From Trueperella pyogenes (lineage in GTDB: Bacteria; Actinomycetota; Actinomycetes; Actinomycetales; Actinomycetaceae), in the NCBI RefSeq assembly GCF_001070855.1, contig NZ_JVLH01000009.1:310001-374000 (forward strand): a stretch of DNA of 64,000 bases. Reading direction: 5' to 3'. The notes under the pieces were generated by a model that was not told where the DNA came from, did not search any database, and saw only the letters and a program-made list of their open reading frames with translations. Shown here in pieces: positions 27,497 through 36,995 of this stretch; the first letter of the stretch is position 1; the number at the start of each line of letters is the position of its first letter. The translations under genes were made by a program, and so were the position numbers.

Positions 27497-27564
27497 GACT
27501 TCCGTGTCATAGGGGCGCGGGGAAGCCGGGCGACAGTGAAGCCGCAGGTAAACCGAAGGAAGTC
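27497..27564 (+). ncRNA. Structured 5' leader before the sugar-binding protein gene
   Basis: A closing stem GACTTCC (27497-27503) pairs perfectly with GGAAGTC (27558-27564), ending 25 bases before the start codon; inside it GCGG (27517-27520) can pair with CCGC (27542-27545), and unpaired purine-rich stretches remain. It looks like a compact cis-regulatory RNA, but does not fit any riboswitch consensus I know. A possible promoter is TTGTCA-17-TAACCA near 27422-27450. The rest of 27301-27588 holds no gene. Confidence 0.35.
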
Positions 27565-27588
27565 ACCGAACTATCAAAGGAGAGTTCA

Positions 27589-28956
27589 ATGGCACGTCGT
27601 GCACTCGCCGCCGTTGCAGTTCTGGGCATTGCCGCCGTGGGACTGACAGCGTGCTCTGGATCCAAGGACAAGGCTGCTTCTGGAAGCTCAGAAGGAAAGT
27701 CGCTTGTCGTCACCTACTACAAGACCTCGTCTTTCCCACAGGTTGAAGACTTCATGAAGCGTGCGAAGGAAGAATTCGAGTCGACCCACAAGGGTGTCAC
27801 CATCGATCTTCAGCCCGTTGAAGCCGAGGCTGACCAGTACTTCACCAAGCTCGCACTGATGAATAAGTCGAAGTCCAAGGCTCCCGACATCATCTATGAA
27901 GACACATTCCAGGTCATGAGCGATGCTGCAGCTGGATACCTACTGCCCATCGATCAGTACGTGAAGGACTGGGATGAGTGGAGCCAGTACTCCGAAAGCT
28001 CGACTCAGGGCGCAAAGGGCATGGATGGCAAGCTCTACGGTGTTCCCTTCGGTACCGATACCCGCGGTATCTACTTCAACAAGAAGATCTTCGAGCAGGC
28101 GGGTCTACCGACCGATTGGCAGCCCAAGAACTGGGACGAGATTCTTTCCGCAGCACGCACCATCAAGGAAAAGGTGCCCGGCGTTATCCCCATGAACATC
28201 TACGCAGGCCGCGCCGGTGGCGAACAGACCACCATGCAGGGCTTCGAAATGCTGCTCTACGGAACTCAGGACACCCTGTACAACACCGATACCAACAAGT
28301 GGGTCAGTGGCTCCCAGGGCTTTAAGGACGCTCTGACCTTCTACCAGACCGCATACTCCGAAGGCCTGACCCCCTCCAACGATGTTGCTCTGGACAAGGC
28401 AGTCGGTACTCGCGTTTCCACTGAGCTCCTCCCCAAGGGCAAGCTCGCCATCGATATCGATGGTTCCTGGCTTCCCTACGTGTGGATGCAGGATTCCACC
28501 AAGTGGGCCGAATGGCAAGACACCATCGGTCTGGCAAAGATGCCGACTCAGAAGGGGCAAGCACCCGGATTCACCACGCTCTCAGGTGGATGGGTGCTCT
28601 CCGTTGGATCCCAGACCAAGGATCCCGAGCTGGCAGCCGACTTCGTCAAGACCGCTCTGAATAAGAAGGGCTCCCTGCAGTACTCCATCGCGACCTCCGC
28701 GATTGCCGTCCGTAAGGATATCGTCTCCGATCCCGAGTACCTCAAGGCCAACCCCTCCTTCGAGTTCTTCGCTGGAATCGTCCAGTACACGCACTTCCGC
28801 CCTGCAACTCCCGACTACCCGCAGATCTCCACGAATATCCAGACGGCCACCGAATCTGTGGTCACCAAGGAACAGACCCCCGAACAGGCCGCAAAGGCCT
28901 ATGACGAGGGCCTGGTGAAGATCGTCGGCGAGAAGAACATCGAAGCGGCGAAGTAA
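27589..28956 (+). CDS. Carbohydrate ABC transporter, substrate-binding lipoprotein
   Basis: 455 residues with AAAGGAGAG before ATG 27589. Lipoprotein signal with Cys22 in LTACSGS, then an extracellular solute-binding family 1 domain: VVTYYKTSSFPQVEDFMKRA, DIIYEDTFQVMSDAAAGYLLPID, YGVPFGTDTRGIYFNKKIFEQAG. Binds a sugar or oligosaccharide outside the cell and delivers it to the two permeases that follow. The sugar cannot be named. Confidence 0.92.
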   Translation: MARRALAAVAVLGIAAVGLTACSGSKDKAASGSSEGKSLVVTYYKTSSFPQVEDFMKRAKEEFESTHKGVTIDLQPVEAEADQYFTKLALMNKSKSKAPDIIYEDTFQVMSDAAAGYLLPIDQYVKDWDEWSQYSESSTQGAKGMDGKLYGVPFGTDTRGIYFNKKIFEQAGLPTDWQPKNWDEILSAARTIKEKVPGVIPMNIYAGRAGGEQTTMQGFEMLLYGTQDTLYNTDTNKWVSGSQGFKDALTFYQTAYSEGLTPSNDVALDKAVGTRVSTELLPKGKLAIDIDGSWLPYVWMQDSTKWAEWQDTIGLAKMPTQKGQAPGFTTLSGGWVLSVGSQTKDPELAADFVKTALNKKGSLQYSIATSAIAVRKDIVSDPEYLKANPSFEFFAGIVQYTHFRPATPDYPQISTNIQTATESVVTKEQTPEQAAKAYDEGLVKIVGEKNIEAAK

Positions 28957-28957
28957 C

Positions 28958-29899
28958 ATGTCCACCTCGGTTCGTGTGGGGACCGAGAGCACTGCGACCC
29001 TTGGCGGGCGACGCGAGACACTGATCTCTCGCATCGCCCGCCAAACGGGCCGAATGGGCCTGCTGTTTCCAGCAGTTGCTCTTATGGCGGTGTTCCTCAT
29101 CGGTCCCATTGCATACTCGGTATATGGGTCTTTGACCAATGCCGCCCTTTCGGGCTACAAAGCGGCAAACCCCGAATTTGTCGGCCTCGAAAACTATGTG
29201 GAACTGCTGACCAGTAATGGTTTCTGGAAAGCAGTCCTGCTCACAGTGATCTTTGTGTTTGCATCAGCGGTTGTTGGCCAGAACATCTTGGGTCTGGCCT
29301 TGGCAATGCTCATGCGCAAGGCGCCGAAGATCCTTTCCACACTTGTCGGTGGCGTCGTTGTGATCGCTTGGGTTATGCCTGAAATCGTCGCCGCCTTCGC
29401 GCTCTATGCTTTCTTCTCTACAGACGGAACGCTCAACGCCCTGCTCAGTTACATCGGCCTCGGCGGAACAACGTGGCTCCTGACTTTCCCCATGTTCTCG
29501 GTCATCATGGCCAATATTTGGCGTGGTACGGCCTTCTCAATGATGGTGTACTCGGCGGCTCTAGCTGAGGTTCCACCGGAAATTCAAGAAGCGGCAAAAG
29601 TCGATGGAGCACGCGGATCGCAGCGTTTCTTCTTCGTCACCCTTCCCATGATCAAGGGCTCCATCTCCACCAACCTGCTCCTCACCACCCTTCAAACCCT
29701 TGGTGTCTTTACGCTCCTGTGGGTGATGACGGGCGGTGGTCCGGGAACTCAGTCAACGACACTCCCGGTCATGGCCTACCAAGAAGCCTTTAAGAACTCT
29801 CTGATTGGCTACGGCACGGCGATTGCCACAGTAACCATTGTGCTGGGTGCGCTTTTTGCTATGGTTTACATTCGCGCCTTGAAGCCGGAGGTGGACTGA
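28958..29899 (+). CDS. Carbohydrate ABC transporter permease (MalF type)
   Basis: 313 residues, six membrane helices after a ~40-residue cytoplasmic N-terminus. Contains the EAA loop (EIQEAAKVDGARGSQRFFFVTLPMIK) that contacts the ATPase. It starts directly after the binding-protein stop codon and overlaps the second permease by one base. Confidence 0.93.
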   Translation: MSTSVRVGTESTATLGGRRETLISRIARQTGRMGLLFPAVALMAVFLIGPIAYSVYGSLTNAALSGYKAANPEFVGLENYVELLTSNGFWKAVLLTVIFVFASAVVGQNILGLALAMLMRKAPKILSTLVGGVVVIAWVMPEIVAAFALYAFFSTDGTLNALLSYIGLGGTTWLLTFPMFSVIMANIWRGTAFSMMVYSAALAEVPPEIQEAAKVDGARGSQRFFFVTLPMIKGSISTNLLLTTLQTLGVFTLLWVMTGGGPGTQSTTLPVMAYQEAFKNSLIGYGTAIATVTIVLGALFAMVYIRALKPEVD

Positions 29900-30759
29900 T
29901 GGCTACGCAAGCTAAGGAAATCCCCTCCGTCGCTAATCCGCGTGAGAAAACGGTTCGCTTAATCTCAAGCATCGTCTTGGCATTGATCGGAATTTCATTC
30001 CTGATTCCATTGGCGTGGGTGCTCTTTGCCTCCTTCAACCCAACGGCAACCGTCTCCCTGAGTGTTCCTGAGCATTTCACGACCGAGAATTACTCGGATA
30101 TCGCGACATTTGATCGAACCTGGCTTCCTCTGTGGAATTCTGCGATTCTCTCCTTCGGAACGGCAATCTTGACCGTTGTTGTCGGTGCGCTCGCGGCCTA
30201 CCCGCTTTCTCGCTATAAGAGTCGTTTCGCTCGCGGATTTATGTACACGATTCTTTTTGGAACCTGCTTGCCGATTACGGCACTGATGGTTCCCGTGTAC
30301 TCACTCTTCGTCAGCCTCGATCTGATCGATTCGATGCCCGGCATCATCTGCTTCATGACTGCGACCTCACTGCCCATGGCCGTGTGGATGCTCAAGAACT
30401 TTATGGACTCTGTCCCTGTGTCTCTTGAAGAAGCAGCCTGGGTCGATGGCGCCAGCGCACTCAAAGCGCTGCGAACCATTGTTCTTCCCCTGATGAAACC
30501 CGGTCTGTTGGTCGTCTTTATCTTCATATTCACCGCGACCTGGGGGAACTTCTTCGTTCCCTTCATCTTGACGACTGATCCGGATATTCAGCCAGCTGCC
30601 GTCGCTATTTACCAGTTCTTCGGAACTCACGGAGCCGTTGTTTATGGAAAGCTTGCCGCATTCGCGGTGATTTATTCCAGCCCGGCTTTGGTTCTGTACG
30701 CAATCATGCAGAAGGTTTCCGGAGGAAGTTTCGCAATGGCAGGAGCAGTCAAGGGCTAG
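29899..30759 (+). CDS. Carbohydrate ABC transporter permease (MalG type)
   Basis: 286 residues, six membrane helices. EAA loop SLEEAAWVDGASALKALRTI followed by VLPLMKPG. Last gene of the transporter operon; no ATP-binding subunit follows, since the next gene is mutY on the other strand. In Actinobacteria such operons usually use a shared MsiK-type ATPase encoded elsewhere. Confidence 0.93.
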   Translation: MATQAKEIPSVANPREKTVRLISSIVLALIGISFLIPLAWVLFASFNPTATVSLSVPEHFTTENYSDIATFDRTWLPLWNSAILSFGTAILTVVVGALAAYPLSRYKSRFARGFMYTILFGTCLPITALMVPVYSLFVSLDLIDSMPGIICFMTATSLPMAVWMLKNFMDSVPVSLEEAAWVDGASALKALRTIVLPLMKPGLLVVFIFIFTATWGNFFVPFILTTDPDIQPAAVAIYQFFGTHGAVVYGKLAAFAVIYSSPALVLYAIMQKVSGGSFAMAGAVKG

Positions 30760-30788
30760 GCTCACCCCTCCAGGGTCCAGCCCCTTCC

Positions 30789-31691
30789 TCACTCCCGAGG
30801 AAGAGTGATGTGCCTGGTTGCCACCTCTTCGGCAACCAGGCCATCGCGTATCAGAGCCTCAATGACGCGAGGAGCCTGCTGCGGATCCGCGCCCTCTAAG
30901 CGTGCCGCGGCGATGGCCTCGTCAATAGAAATTCCTAAGGGAGAAGCCCGCAAAGCTGCCATCACCCGTCCCCGAGCCTGCCGGTCAGTTCCCTTCCACG
31001 CCTGACCACGAGGCCTCACCTCGGCGGGTGGGAAACCAGCGCTCGCCCAGGCGCAGTTTGTGCGCAGCGGGCACCCCGCACACTTGGGGGAGCGCTGGGT
31101 GCAGACCAGTGCGCCAAACTCCATAATCGCCACATTCCACACCGCGCATTCTGCGCCTTCCTCGGGAAGCCACTGCATCGCAGCTGCGAACTCGGAGCGC
31201 GAAGGTGTGGAACGTCGCGCAAACTCGACCCCGTCGCAGATGCGTGCGAATACTCGACGAATATTCGTATCAAGAACAGGAATGCGCTGGTGAAACTGGA
31301 AGGATGCAATTGCGCTGGCGGTGTACGGGCCAATTCCTGGCAGGCCCAGCAAGGCCTCGTACGTGGAGGGGAGAACGCCCCTGAAATCGCGCGTGATGCT
31401 GAGTGCGCAGTCGCGAAGGCGTAGGGCCCGCGATGGGTAGCCCAGGTGACTCCACTCAACAAGGACCTCGGCCGGTGACGCTTTCGCAAGATCCGCCGGA
31501 GTTGGCCACAGACTCATCCAGCGCTCCCAAATCGGCTGAACGCGCGGGATGGGGGTTTGCTGGCTCATGACCTCAAAAACAAGAGTGCCCCACGCGGAAA
31601 CATCATCGGCGCGCATGGGAAGATCGCGTCGATGAAGGCGGTACCACTCCATGATGGCGCTTCGGGTAGTTTCTCTTTCGGTCACAGGCAC
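30789..31691 (-). CDS. mutY: A/G-specific adenine DNA glycosylase
   Basis: 300 residues. Catalytic Glu40 in FEVMSQQTPI, helix-hairpin-helix LPGIGPYTASA (117-127), catalytic Asp141 in VLDTNIRR, and a [4Fe-4S] site C197, C204, C207, C213. Removes adenine mispaired with 8-oxoguanine. The C-terminal 8-oxoG-recognition domain is short, as is usual in actinobacterial MutY. It converges on the sugar permease gene. Confidence 0.93.
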   Translation of the reverse strand: MPVTERETTRSAIMEWYRLHRRDLPMRADDVSAWGTLVFEVMSQQTPIPRVQPIWERWMSLWPTPADLAKASPAEVLVEWSHLGYPSRALRLRDCALSITRDFRGVLPSTYEALLGLPGIGPYTASAIASFQFHQRIPVLDTNIRRVFARICDGVEFARRSTPSRSEFAAAMQWLPEEGAECAVWNVAIMEFGALVCTQRSPKCAGCPLRTNCAWASAGFPPAEVRPRGQAWKGTDRQARGRVMAALRASPLGISIDEAIAAARLEGADPQQAPRVIEALIRDGLVAEEVATRHITLPRE

Positions 31692-31766
31692 ACAGGTAGC
31701 TTAGCCGTCACCCAACGCGCCCGCTGAGGCGAGTAGGCTCACCCCAAACTGTGCGAGAATGGCAGC

Positions 31767-32348
31767 ATGCTGCTCAGTGATCGCGATATTTCAGCAAGCC
31801 TTGATAGCGGACGTATTCAATTGGATCCGCTTGATCGCTCTCTGATTCAACCCGCAAGCATCGACGTGCGTTTGGATCGACTCTTCCGCCTCTTCGATAA
31901 TCACCGTTATCCGGTGATCGATCCCGCTGCCGATCAATCTGACCTGACCCACAGTGTGGACGTGGGACCGGATGATCCCTTCGTGCTGCACCCCGGTGAG
32001 TTTGTGCTGGGTGCCACCTATGAGCTGGTGACCCTGGGTGACGACATCGCAGCGCGCCTTGAGGGAAAGTCTTCGCTGGGTCGCTTGGGCCTGCTCACGC
32101 ACTCCACCGCTGGCTTCATTGACCCAGGCTTCTCTGGCCACGTCACCTTGGAACTGTCGAATACTGCGACCATGCCGATCCTGCTCTACCCGGGCATGAA
32201 GATTGGTCAGCTGTGCTTCTTTGACCTGTCCTCGCCCGCCGAGCACCCTTACGGCAGTGAAGGCTTGGGTTCGCACTACCAGGGGCAGCGCGGGCCGACG
32301 CCCTCGCGCACGCACCTTCGTTTTAGTCGCACCCGTATCGAGCGTTGA
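31767..32348 (+). CDS. dcd: dCTP deaminase
   Basis: 193 residues from ATG 31767. Family signatures: LLSDRDI at the start, [10 protein letters not shown], the active-site segment [26 protein letters not shown] with the catalytic Glu, and the C-terminal [11 protein letters not shown] that closes over the nucleotide. Makes dUMP precursors from dCTP. Whether it also has dUTPase activity (the bifunctional form) cannot be decided here. Confidence 0.94.
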   Translation: MLLSDRDISASLDSGRIQLDPLDRSLIQPASIDVRLDRLFRLFDNHRYPVIDPAADQSDLTHSVDVGPDDPFVLHPGEFVLGATYELVTLGDDIAARLEGKSSLGRLGLLTHSTAGFIDPGFSGHVTLELSNTATMPILLYPGMKIGQLCFFDLSSPAEHPYGSEGLGSHYQGQRGPTPSRTHLRFSRTRIER

Positions 32349-33610
32349 TCGTGGGCCAAGAAGCATCGCTGCCTCCCAAACGCAGGTCGTTTCGCGAGCG
32401 TTTGGAAGCTGCTCCTGCTGGGCAGGCTCACGATTCTGCGCGAGGTGTTCAGTCCTCGCTGAGCCAGACGGCTTCGCACCCTTTGACTGAAACCTCGATG
32501 ACTTCGGTCGGCGGGATGCGTGCTTTCGACACCGCACTGCGAGTGAACGGCACCGGCGAGATTCGCCTTGATGACCATGTTGCGCGCGTGTCTATGGGCA
32601 CCAGCTCCGCTGTGCGTGAAGTGTTGCCTCTTCCCGTTGAGTTGGGGCTGGCAAACCACCTCTTCTGCGTGGGCGCTTCCGTTGAAGATGATGAGCTTGA
32701 GGCCTTGGCTGTTTCCGCGTGGGACGAGGCCCATTGGGTTGCTCCCGGTCGTCTGCACCTTCGCGGGGGAGTAGAGCTTTCTGGCCCTTGGGCGCTTCCC
32801 GTAAATGTCCGAGGTCCACTTGGCTTGGGTGCAGACCTCACTCACGCGTGGGTTGTGGAGTGTGAGCCGATGCGCGGGGAGCCTGCACCGCCTGAGCTTG
32901 CCGCGAGTGACCGCTGGGCTTCGGCTTTCCCCGAGGGCTTGCCCGTTGGGCTCGAATATCAGGTCTTGCTGGTGCTGGAGCGGATGGCTCGGCGCTTGGC
33001 TGGGGCTGTGCGCATTGCGGGAAGTGGCGTTGTTATGCAGCCCGATCCTGATTCCGCAGTGTCTTTGGCCGTGTATTCGCCGCGCTGGGTGGGGCCCGCT
33101 GAACTTGCCGAGGCCTTGGCTGAGGTTTTCCCAGAGACGATTGATTCGCGCGAGTTGGTTGCTGATGCGCAGGGAGAGCCTTCCCGTCAGAATCGTCGCG
33201 ATGCCGAGGCTGAACGAGAGCTGCGTTCAGTGGTGCATGAGTTGAGTGATGAGTTGCGCGAAGCCTTAGCGCGGGATCGTGAACATGCACTAAGCGCTGA
33301 ACAAGTTGTTGATGGTTTTGCTTTGCTCAGTCCTATTGGGAATCAGTCGATCATGATGGTTGAAGTGCATCAGGTCGAGCAGGTTCCTCATGTCTTGCGC
33401 TGGGAGGAATGGGCGCAGGGGGCGGTCATTGAGTATCGACTACGCTGGCTTCCTAAGGGAAATGTCGAGGTTCCTGAGAGTATCGTCACTCGTTCCGAGC
33501 GTTTGGAGCGTATGCGTTCGACTCGTGATATTGAGTCTGCAGCAACAATTATCCTTGGAATTGCGGGCGGAGCTGTGGTTGACGAGGATGACTTCCTGGT
33601 TTCTTTATGA
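32345..33610 (+). CDS. Hypothetical protein, translationally coupled to dcd
   Basis: 421 residues. Its first possible start, TTG 32345, overlaps the dcd stop; GTG 32351 is an alternative. The first ~55 residues are low-complexity and the conserved part probably begins near [15 protein letters not shown]. No membrane helix, signal peptide or motif I can name. The middle ([26 protein letters not shown]) and the Glu-rich helix around residues 280-315 look ordered. Probably a lineage-specific cytoplasmic protein. Confidence 0.7.
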   Translation: MIVGQEASLPPKRRSFRERLEAAPAGQAHDSARGVQSSLSQTASHPLTETSMTSVGGMRAFDTALRVNGTGEIRLDDHVARVSMGTSSAVREVLPLPVELGLANHLFCVGASVEDDELEALAVSAWDEAHWVAPGRLHLRGGVELSGPWALPVNVRGPLGLGADLTHAWVVECEPMRGEPAPPELAASDRWASAFPEGLPVGLEYQVLLVLERMARRLAGAVRIAGSGVVMQPDPDSAVSLAVYSPRWVGPAELAEALAEVFPETIDSRELVADAQGEPSRQNRRDAEAERELRSVVHELSDELREALARDREHALSAEQVVDGFALLSPIGNQSIMMVEVHQVEQVPHVLRWEEWAQGAVIEYRLRWLPKGNVEVPESIVTRSERLERMRSTRDIESAATIILGIAGGAVVDEDDFLVSL

Positions 33611-33726
33611 AATGTTTATGAATGAAATCTGAATAAATTTAGCTGAGAAAACACTAGGAATTTCAGCCTGATTACCTGTAATATATTTTTGAATCTGTCA
33701 ATCTTCGGATTTTTGGAGTTTTTCCT

Positions 33727-35562
33727 ATGACAACCCTCCGCACTAAGCGCGCGGTTTCTGCGCTCGCAGCGCTGACGCTTGCGGTTGGTGGTATCGGTGC
33801 CGTTGAGATCTTCTCTGACGCTGCCGCTCCCGCCGCCCACGCCGCAACTTGTCCCGCACCCACCACGGATATCACCTCGAAAATGACTGTTGGCCAGCCT
33901 GAACTGGTTGACGACAATGGAAATGCAACGACGAACCTCACTGTTGGTCAGACCCTTGGTTACAAGGTCAAGTGGTCGACCAGCTCGAAGGTGACCGCAG
34001 GTCAGTACTTCCAGTACAAGCTTTCAACCAAGTCCGCAAACCCGATCGCTCCCTTCACCTTCGATGTGAAGTCCGCATCGGGCACCGTGATTGGCTGCGC
34101 TACTTGGGGATCGGATGGCACTGTCAAGGTCGTCTTCAATGAAGCAGCTGAGGGTGCGGCATCTTGGGATGGCTGGGTGATCACTCGCTCGCGCTTGACC
34201 CTGGAGGCCAATGAGATCGGAGGCACGCAGCCTTTCCATCTGACCGAGACCAAGTCCGTTGACGTTAACGTCAAGAAGGGCGTCGGTGTTGGCGAAGGTT
34301 TCCGTAAGGATGGCTTCTGGACCTACCCCGGCACCGTTTGGAACAAGAGCCGCACCATCTCTTGGCGCGTGACCATTCCCGGTGGCTCCGCTGGTCTGAA
34401 GAACGTGACCTTTACCGACAACTCCGAAGACACCAAGTGGGACTTCGACTGCACCGATCTGACGAACCAGTTGAAGACCAATGCCACTAACTTCAAGCTT
34501 CTTGCAGCTGTTGGCGGCGCAAACTACGCAGGTGCGGACCTCTCTAACGGTTCTCTCCGTGAAAACGCGACCATCACCTGTGATGCAAACGCGCTCAAGA
34601 TTCAGATTCCTGAGATTCCTGCAAACCAGTTCGCAGTCTTCACCCTCTACGGTCGCGTTGAGAACCTGGTGAACGGACGCTACTGGAATACTGCAAACAT
34701 CGAAGCTCCGGGCACTCCGGGTGCATCAGTTGCAAGTGAAAAGCTCGTCTACGGTGCTGATGCTGGTGCAGAAGCAAAGCAGGTCTTCTCCATCGCCAAG
34801 AAGGTTGATGACTCCGCAGCTGCTCTGACCGATGATCCGGACTTCTCCTTCGAAGTGACCCTGAAGGGCCCCGGCGTTGACAAGACTGAAACTGTCACCG
34901 TTAAGAAGGGACAGACCTACACTTACCCGGACAAGCTGCCTGTCGGCACGAAGGTCACCATCAAGGAAAAGAACCTTCCCGATGCAAGTGTCCTGTGGGA
35001 TAACGCAACTTCCGGTGTCTTCAGTGAAGCTGATGGCGTCACCTTGGGTGCGGACAAGAAGACCGCAACTCTGACGGTTAACCCCGAAAAGGACTACACC
35101 GCAACAGTCACCAACGTGACCAAGCCGAAGCCGACTCCGACCCCGTCGACCACGACTCCGACCCCGGAGCCCACGCCGTCCACGACGACTCCTGCGCCGT
35201 CACCGACTCCGTCGACGACCACTCCGGCTCCGAAGCCGACTCCGAGCACCACCACGCCCGAGCCGACTCCGTCGACCACAACTCCGGCTCCGAAGCCCAC
35301 GCCGTCCACGACGACTCCGGCTCCGAAGCCCACCCCGTCGACCACGACTCCCGAGCCGAGCCCCTCGACCACCACCTCGGTGCCTCCCGCACCGACCGAG
35401 TCGACTCCTCCCTCGACGCCCTCTGAGCAGCCCAAGAAGCCGAAGAACCCCAAGTCTTCCCTGGCAAAGACCGGTGCAAACAGCGGAATTCTGCTGGGCC
35501 TTGGAATGGCAGCATTGATCGCCGGTGGCGCTGCAGTTGCAACGCGTCGCAAGATGGGCTGA
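33727..35562 (+). CDS. LAxTG cell-wall-anchored adhesin-like surface protein
   Basis: 611 residues, with GGAG eight bases before ATG 33727. Signal peptide ending near residue 39 (AHA-AT), two Ig-like adhesin domains (about 45-340; the second has WRVTIPGGSAGLKNVTFTDNS), a DUF5979-like beta domain (about 355-455: FSFEVTLKGPGVDKTETVTV), a ~120-residue Pro/Thr/Ser repeat spanning the wall (units of the kind PTPSTTTPAPK), then sorting signal LAKTG at 579-583, a hydrophobic helix and a basic tail. Codon choice looks biased as in highly expressed genes. Likely an adhesion or pilus-type surface protein; ligand unknown. Confidence 0.85.
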   Translation: MTTLRTKRAVSALAALTLAVGGIGAVEIFSDAAAPAAHAATCPAPTTDITSKMTVGQPELVDDNGNATTNLTVGQTLGYKVKWSTSSKVTAGQYFQYKLSTKSANPIAPFTFDVKSASGTVIGCATWGSDGTVKVVFNEAAEGAASWDGWVITRSRLTLEANEIGGTQPFHLTETKSVDVNVKKGVGVGEGFRKDGFWTYPGTVWNKSRTISWRVTIPGGSAGLKNVTFTDNSEDTKWDFDCTDLTNQLKTNATNFKLLAAVGGANYAGADLSNGSLRENATITCDANALKIQIPEIPANQFAVFTLYGRVENLVNGRYWNTANIEAPGTPGASVASEKLVYGADAGAEAKQVFSIAKKVDDSAAALTDDPDFSFEVTLKGPGVDKTETVTVKKGQTYTYPDKLPVGTKVTIKEKNLPDASVLWDNATSGVFSEADGVTLGADKKTATLTVNPEKDYTATVTNVTKPKPTPTPSTTTPTPEPTPSTTTPAPSPTPSTTTPAPKPTPSTTTPEPTPSTTTPAPKPTPSTTTPAPKPTPSTTTPEPSPSTTTSVPPAPTESTPPSTPSEQPKKPKNPKSSLAKTGANSGILLGLGMAALIAGGAAVATRRKMG

Positions 35563-35592
35563 ACCATCTAGCGCACTGACGCTATAACGCTG

Positions 35593-35630
35593 GTCCCGGT
35601 GGTGAGAAATCGCCACCGGGACTGTGTTTT
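35593..35630 (+). terminator. Terminator of the surface-protein gene
   Basis: 10-bp stem GTCCCGGTGG (35593-35602) with CCACCGGGAC (35613-35622), 10-base loop, then TGTGTTTT. Confidence 0.88.
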
Positions 35631-35710
35631 ATCCGGGTAAAGAGTGATGCCGTTCTTCAAGCCTTCAGGCAGCTTCTCGCCCTACGTGGCTTCCTTCCTA
35701 GCAGATACAA

Positions 35711-35753
35711 AAACACCGTCAGATGGGTGTAACAAACCCGTCTGACGGTGTTT
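35711..35753. terminator. Bidirectional terminator ahead of the DUF3073 gene end
   Basis: 18-bp stem (35711-35728 with 35736-35753, one G-T pair), 7-base loop, with AAA on the left and TTT on the right edge. Serves the minus-strand DUF3073 gene and backs up the surface-protein terminator. Confidence 0.85.
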
Positions 35754-35781
35754 CCTTATGTCTTAAAGCGGAAGAGCTCAG

Positions 35782-36036
35782 CTACTTTCGCGATTGCGAG
35801 GAAGAAGAGGTCCAGTAGTCCTCGTCATCCCAGTGGTCATCCTGGGAATCCTGGTCATCTTCGGCGTAATCAGCGTAGCGTGCGTACAGATCATCTTCGT
35901 CTGGCTGCTCTTCGCTATGCGTCTCATGCCCGGCTGCAAGCTCCCTTTGGAGTGCATCCAGGTCGGTGTCAGGGCTGAAATACTTCAGCTTGCGTGCGAC
36001 TTTCGTCTGCTTGGCCTTTTGACGGCCGCGCCCCAT
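35782..36036 (-). CDS. DUF3073 family protein
   Basis: 84 residues. Conserved DUF3073 N-terminus MGRGRQKAKQTKVARKLKY, then SPDTDLDALQRELA and a very acidic Asp-rich tail. Small, widely kept actinobacterial protein of unknown role. Own transcription unit with the 35711-35753 terminator. Confidence 0.88.
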   Translation of the reverse strand: MGRGRQKAKQTKVARKLKYFSPDTDLDALQRELAAGHETHSEEQPDEDDLYARYADYAEDDQDSQDDHWDDEDYWTSSSSQSRK

Positions 36037-36171
36037 GGCGTCGACCCCCTCTACTTCGGTCGGGTCCGCACAAGCGGTGCCCTAGGTGTTCAAAATGTTT
36101 CGTGGGAACATCATACCTAAAAACGATGCCCGATCCCCACCCGAAGTGTTGGATGGGGCCAAATTATGCCT

Positions 36172-36504
36172 TCAGCGGGAGTACTTAGAACCCGAACGCC
36201 TCACGCGGGAAGTAATACGCCACGCAACAAGACCGACAACTGCCACGACAGAGCATGCGGCAATTCCCAGAGTGCGCATCGCGTCAGTATCACCTTCGCG
36301 TGCCAGCTCCCAAGTCGAGCGAGCACGTTCCTTGAGCTCCTCAACCTTTGCCTGAGCATTCTGCTTTGCCTGCTCAATTTGGTACGAAGGGTGAAGCTGT
36401 GTCACAAGCTGATCAACCGTATTGGTGAGCTCAATACGCGTCATGCGTAGCTGGGCTTCAATCTCATCTGCGCTCAGGTCTGCTTGAGTCTGCTCGTTGC
36501 TCAC
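36172..36504 (-). CDS. DUF3618 domain protein
   Basis: 110 residues. The N-terminal half carries the DUF3618 pattern IEAQLRMTRIELTNTVDQLVTQLHP; a single membrane helix lies near residues 78-97 and the end is basic. Overlaps the preceding holin-like gene by 4 bases (ATGA), a pairing that is frequent in Actinobacteria. Probably part of an envelope or stress-related membrane complex; the role is not known. Confidence 0.85.
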   Translation of the reverse strand: MSNEQTQADLSADEIEAQLRMTRIELTNTVDQLVTQLHPSYQIEQAKQNAQAKVEELKERARSTWELAREGDTDAMRTLGIAACSVVAVVGLVAWRITSRVRRSGSKYSR

Positions 36505-36926
36505 TTTTGAGCCCCTTTCTTCACGGCGTCCACATCTTCCTTCAAGCCCTGCTGGGGTGCGGGAACGTTCTGGCTAGACTTCTTCAGCTTCGAGATGCCA
36601 ACCAGAGCGAAGATGATGACGATCAAGAAAATCACGCCACACACGATGAGTGACGCTGCCCAAGCGGGAAGAACCAAAGCCAGTGCAAGCTCCGCACTGT
36701 GCAGAAGCCATCCCAGGCCGTAGAGGGCGAAAACACCCGCAATAACCAGTGCGATGATCCCCGCTTTTGCGAAGTTGAGGAAGGTCATCGCCTTGGTCTT
36801 TGTCAGTTCGATTTCTCCGCGGATGAGCGTGGAGATTTGTGCCGTCATACGGCCGAAAAGCTCGCCAATACTGGGGGGTTTGGGCTCAGACGGAACCTGC
36901 CCCAAAGAGGGACGGTAATTACTCAT
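36501..36926 (-). CDS. Phage-holin-family (Actinobacterial holin-X-like) membrane protein
   Basis: 141 residues from ATG 36926; a longer frame exists but the family similarity starts here. Amphipathic N-terminal part with SIGELFGRMTAQISTLIRGEIELTKTK, then two membrane helices (about 52-78 and 82-108) and a Lys-rich tail. The name comes from a Pfam family found in chromosomes; nothing suggests a prophage here. Translationally coupled to the DUF3618 gene. Confidence 0.75.
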   Translation of the reverse strand: MSNYRPSLGQVPSEPKPPSIGELFGRMTAQISTLIRGEIELTKTKAMTFLNFAKAGIIALVIAGVFALYGLGWLLHSAELALALVLPAWAASLIVCGVIFLIVIIFALVGISKLKKSSQNVPAPQQGLKEDVDAVKKGAQK

Positions 36927-36995
36927 ACCTTCATCGCTTCCTACGAAGATGGGCACCGAAGTGCAGTCACTCTTTAATTTTGACACGAATACGTG

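Noticed and set aside
35094-35567. Gly/Val-rich minus-strand frames and short direct DNA repeats
   Set aside because: They are the reverse of the Pro/Thr repeat of the surface protein; the repeats are not a CRISPR array, as they are in frame, irregular and lack unique spacers.
36501-36926. Holin annotation as evidence for a prophage
   Set aside because: The family is chromosomal in Actinobacteria and no capsid, terminase, tail or lysin genes are nearby.
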